The position numbers and the translations under genes are program-made. From NCBI RefSeq assembly GCF_014202995.1, contig NZ_JACHIA010000015.1:88719-152718 (forward strand): a DNA stretch of 64,000 nucleotides. Direction: 5' to 3'. Positions 62,554 through 64,000 of this stretch are shown here, one piece after another (position 1 is the stretch's first letter; each line of letters starts with the position of its first letter). The stretch comes from Longimicrobium terrae (lineage in GTDB: Bacteria; Gemmatimonadota; Gemmatimonadetes; Longimicrobiales; Longimicrobiaceae). The notes under the pieces were generated by a model that was not told the origin of the DNA, did no database searches, and worked only from the letters and a program-made list of their open reading frames with translations.

Positions 62554-62805
62554 TCACGCTTCGCCCCCCAGGCGGTAGCCTCGAGCCAGCACTTCGTCGG
62601 TCCACTCGCCCGCGGCCTCCTGCACGTTGCGCAGCTCCTCCCCGAACTCCAGCACGGCTTCCGCCACCAGCAGGTCCATCGACATCTCCTCCTCCGACAC
62701 GTAGCGGGAGAGCTTGATTGAGGAGTACGCGACGGCCTCCAGCGCGCCGAAGCGGTCTGACAGCATCTCCAGCAGGCGCGCGGGTGAGGCTCCCTTCGTG
62801 TTCAT
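62554..62805 (-). CDS. Small MNTK-type acidic helical protein
   Basis: An 83-residue helical protein: MNTKGASPARLLEMLSDRFG, then LSRYVSEEEMSMDLLVAEAVLEFGEEL. GGAGGATACG before the ATG is a strong ribosome site. A second, frame-disrupted copy lies at 51298-51513, so this is a repeated family in the island. It is unlike any family I recognise. No partner gene is evident on this strand. Confidence 0.6.
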   Translation of the reverse strand: MNTKGASPARLLEMLSDRFGALEAVAYSSIKLSRYVSEEEMSMDLLVAEAVLEFGEELRNVQEAAGEWTDEVLARGYRLGGEA

Positions 62806-63003
62806 CGTATCCTCCGTTGCTTGCGCCTTCGGCTGAGGAGGCCTATCGTGTAGACATCCTGATCAGCCATCCGGCGGGTTGGGAGATAGAGGGCAGTCGC
62901 GAACTCTTGGCGGGGTGAGCGACTGCCCTTCCTTGTCTCTGTATGGTAATCCGTTTACATGTGGTTGTCAACGAATTTCCATACCGCTCGCTGGAGGCGG
63001 CGC

Positions 63004-63237
63004 GTGGGTCAATCGGAGAACCTGCAACGGCTCGTGCGGGAGATCATTCAGGAGAGCGAACTGCCGCGCACGCTCCTCGCGAAAGATGCGGAGATCAGCC
63101 GAGCCGCGATCGAAGCGTGGTTGTCCGGTAACCGTAATCCGACGTCACAGAGCGCGGAGCAACTGGCGGCGGGGCTGGAGCGCCGTGCGACACGGCTCCA
63201 GTATTTGGCATTCCGGCTCCGTAGCGGATTAGGATGA
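63004..63237 (+). CDS. Small HTH (XRE-like) DNA-binding protein
   Basis: A 77-residue protein from GTG 63004, [20 protein letters not shown], followed by the helix-turn-helix [32 protein letters not shown]. The fold matches Cro/CI-type regulators but is short and has no dimerisation domain. An ATG at 62959 in the same frame would add 15 residues. It sits just before uvrA fragment D, at the edge of the AT-richer cassette, and may be the cassette's own regulator. Confidence 0.65.
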   Translation: MGQSENLQRLVREIIQESELPRTLLAKDAEISRAAIEAWLSGNRNPTSQSAEQLAAGLERRATRLQYLAFRLRSGLG

Positions 63238-63312
63238 CTGAGTGTGTAAACAGTTCTATTTACCGAACGGGAAGGTCTGGATACCGCGGAAACACACCGG
63301 CGAGCGGAGCGG

Positions 63313-63732
63313 ATGAGGGCAGGAAAGAGCGGCGGGGCAGGGGACGCGGAGGAAAACGCGCGGCGGACGGGGTTCGTGCGGGTGCGGGGGGCGCGGGAGC
63401 ACAATCTCAAAAACGTGGACGTCGACATCCCGCGCGACGTCCTCGTCGTGTTCACGGGCGTGTCGGGATCGGGCAAGTCGTCGCTCGCGTTCGGCACGCT
63501 GTACGCCGAGGCGCAGCGCCGCTACCTGGAATCCGTGGCACCGTACGCGCGCCGCCTGTTCAACCAGATGGGCGTGCCGCAGGTTGATTCCATCGACGGC
63601 CTGCCGCCCGCCGTCGCCCTGCAGCAGCAGCGTGGCTCATCCACCACGCGCTCGTCCGTGGGCAGCGTCACCACGCTCAGCAATCTGCTGCGCATACTGT
63701 ACTCGCGCGCTACTGCCTGGGCTGCTTTATAG
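63313..63732 (+). pseudogene. uvrA 5' fragment D (best preserved)
   Basis: In-frame from ATG 63313: about 133 residues of UvrA, with [20 protein letters not shown], Walker [21 protein letters not shown] and ESVAPYARRLFNQM, then VDSIDGLPPAVALQQQRG and the SVGSVTTLSNLLRILYSRA end. Normal UvrA continues with a glycine-rich zinc-finger region; here it turns into ATAWAAL and stops at 63732. Leader (GGAAACACACCGGCGAGCGG) matches copies B and C. It is the N-terminal ATPase I part of UvrA without the signature and zinc modules, so it cannot work as UvrA. Confidence 0.88.
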
Positions 63733-63771
63733 CCGTATTTTCTGGACTACATCCTAGCCTTTGGGGATTCT

Positions 63772-63924
63772 ATGTCCGCTACATTTTCCATAGACAAGCT
63801 TCTTCAAGCTCTCTTGGATCATGGGAAGAGCGAGAAGGAGCAGATCGCTAATTATCTCGACGCTGTCGCGAGCGATGCGCGTTCCTTAGCAGATTATTGG
63901 CAGTCTCGCCTAGCAGGGCGCTAA
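63772..63924 (+). CDS. Short hypothetical ORF after uvrA fragment D
   Basis: A 50-residue open frame starting MSATFSIDKLLQALLDHGKS and ending LADYWQSRLAGR. The composition is protein-like (helical, acidic and basic mix), but GGGGATTCT is only a moderate ribosome site. It lies in AT-richer DNA that runs to the window's right edge, so it may be part of the next cassette. I do not recognise it. Confidence 0.4.
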   Translation: MSATFSIDKLLQALLDHGKSEKEQIANYLDAVASDARSLADYWQSRLAGR

Positions 63925-64000
63925 AAAAGTGGTCGTTTGCTGGCGCGGATCCGAAATGCAGGTCCAAAAAAAGTTCTGCTCGGTGCCCAGAGGAAAGCCG

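Noticed and set aside
59247..63497. Similar minus-strand frames beginning [17 protein letters not shown] opposite uvrA fragments C and D
   Set aside because: They recur only because the uvrA fragments recur; they are the antisense reading of the UvrA P-loop region.
63313..63732. Fragment D as a functional UvrA
   Set aside because: It ends after about 135 residues, before the signature motif, zinc finger and second ATPase half.

Overview
The window is GC-rich bacterial DNA with many GTG starts, dense gene packing and frequent ATGA/GTGA stop-start overlaps. TonB-dependent uptake, Tat-exported oxidoreductases, SET-domain protein, ECF sigma factor with DGPF/YCII partners, LytTR two-component pairs and a Cys-rich peptide with a pinensin-like leader together suggest a soil-type Gemmatimonadota, most like Longimicrobium. 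That assignment is inference from gene content; no rRNA or tRNA gene was found.

Region by region. 1-2.3 kb: MarR regulator with two operators, DoxX and a luciferase-like oxidoreductase. 2.4-5.9 kb: ABC exporter coupled to a LytS/LytTR-type sensor pair. 6.4-20 kb: mostly single metabolic or stress genes (F420-type reductase, SET protein, sulfatase, PAS protein, epoxide hydrolase with Rrf2 regulator, Gfo/Idh/MocA oxidoreductase, MsrB, ThDP enzyme). 20.4-24.0 kb: a coupled operon of flavin monooxygenase, CmtR-like ArsR sensor and TonB receptor under one palindromic operator. 24.3-27.2 kb: NtrB/NtrC-like pair. 28-36.5 kb: glycosyltransferase, zinc alcohol dehydrogenase, YCII-YCII-ECF42 operon, DHFR-fold reductase and a Kef-type antiporter. 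36.7 kb: an orphan lanthipeptide-like precursor.

37.2-44.0 kb is the most striking locus. Six closely spaced minus-strand genes encode a small basic protein, a MotA/ExbB/ZorA-like channel subunit, a MotB/ZorB-like subunit with OmpA domain, an alpha-helical protein, an SPFH/band-7-like protein and a large protein with a degenerate P-loop. The stator core resembles the Zorya anti-phage system, but the recognisable ZorC/ZorD/ZorE partners are missing and replaced by other genes. It may be a new Zorya-like or envelope-stress system.

44.7-49.4 kb holds a DUF1963 protein and an S41 peptidase/LytS/LytTR operon. From 49.9 kb to the end the DNA is mosaic: a DUF4062/TIR-like protein, a small-protein family present twice (one copy frame-disrupted), four same-strand 5' fragments of a uvrA gene in increasing order of preservation (53.5, 56.1, 59.3 and 63.3 kb), and between the last two an AT-richer cassette with a three-gene envelope operon ending in a trypsin-like protease plus a small HTH protein. 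The uvrA fragments look like footprints of repeated insertion or recombination at one target.
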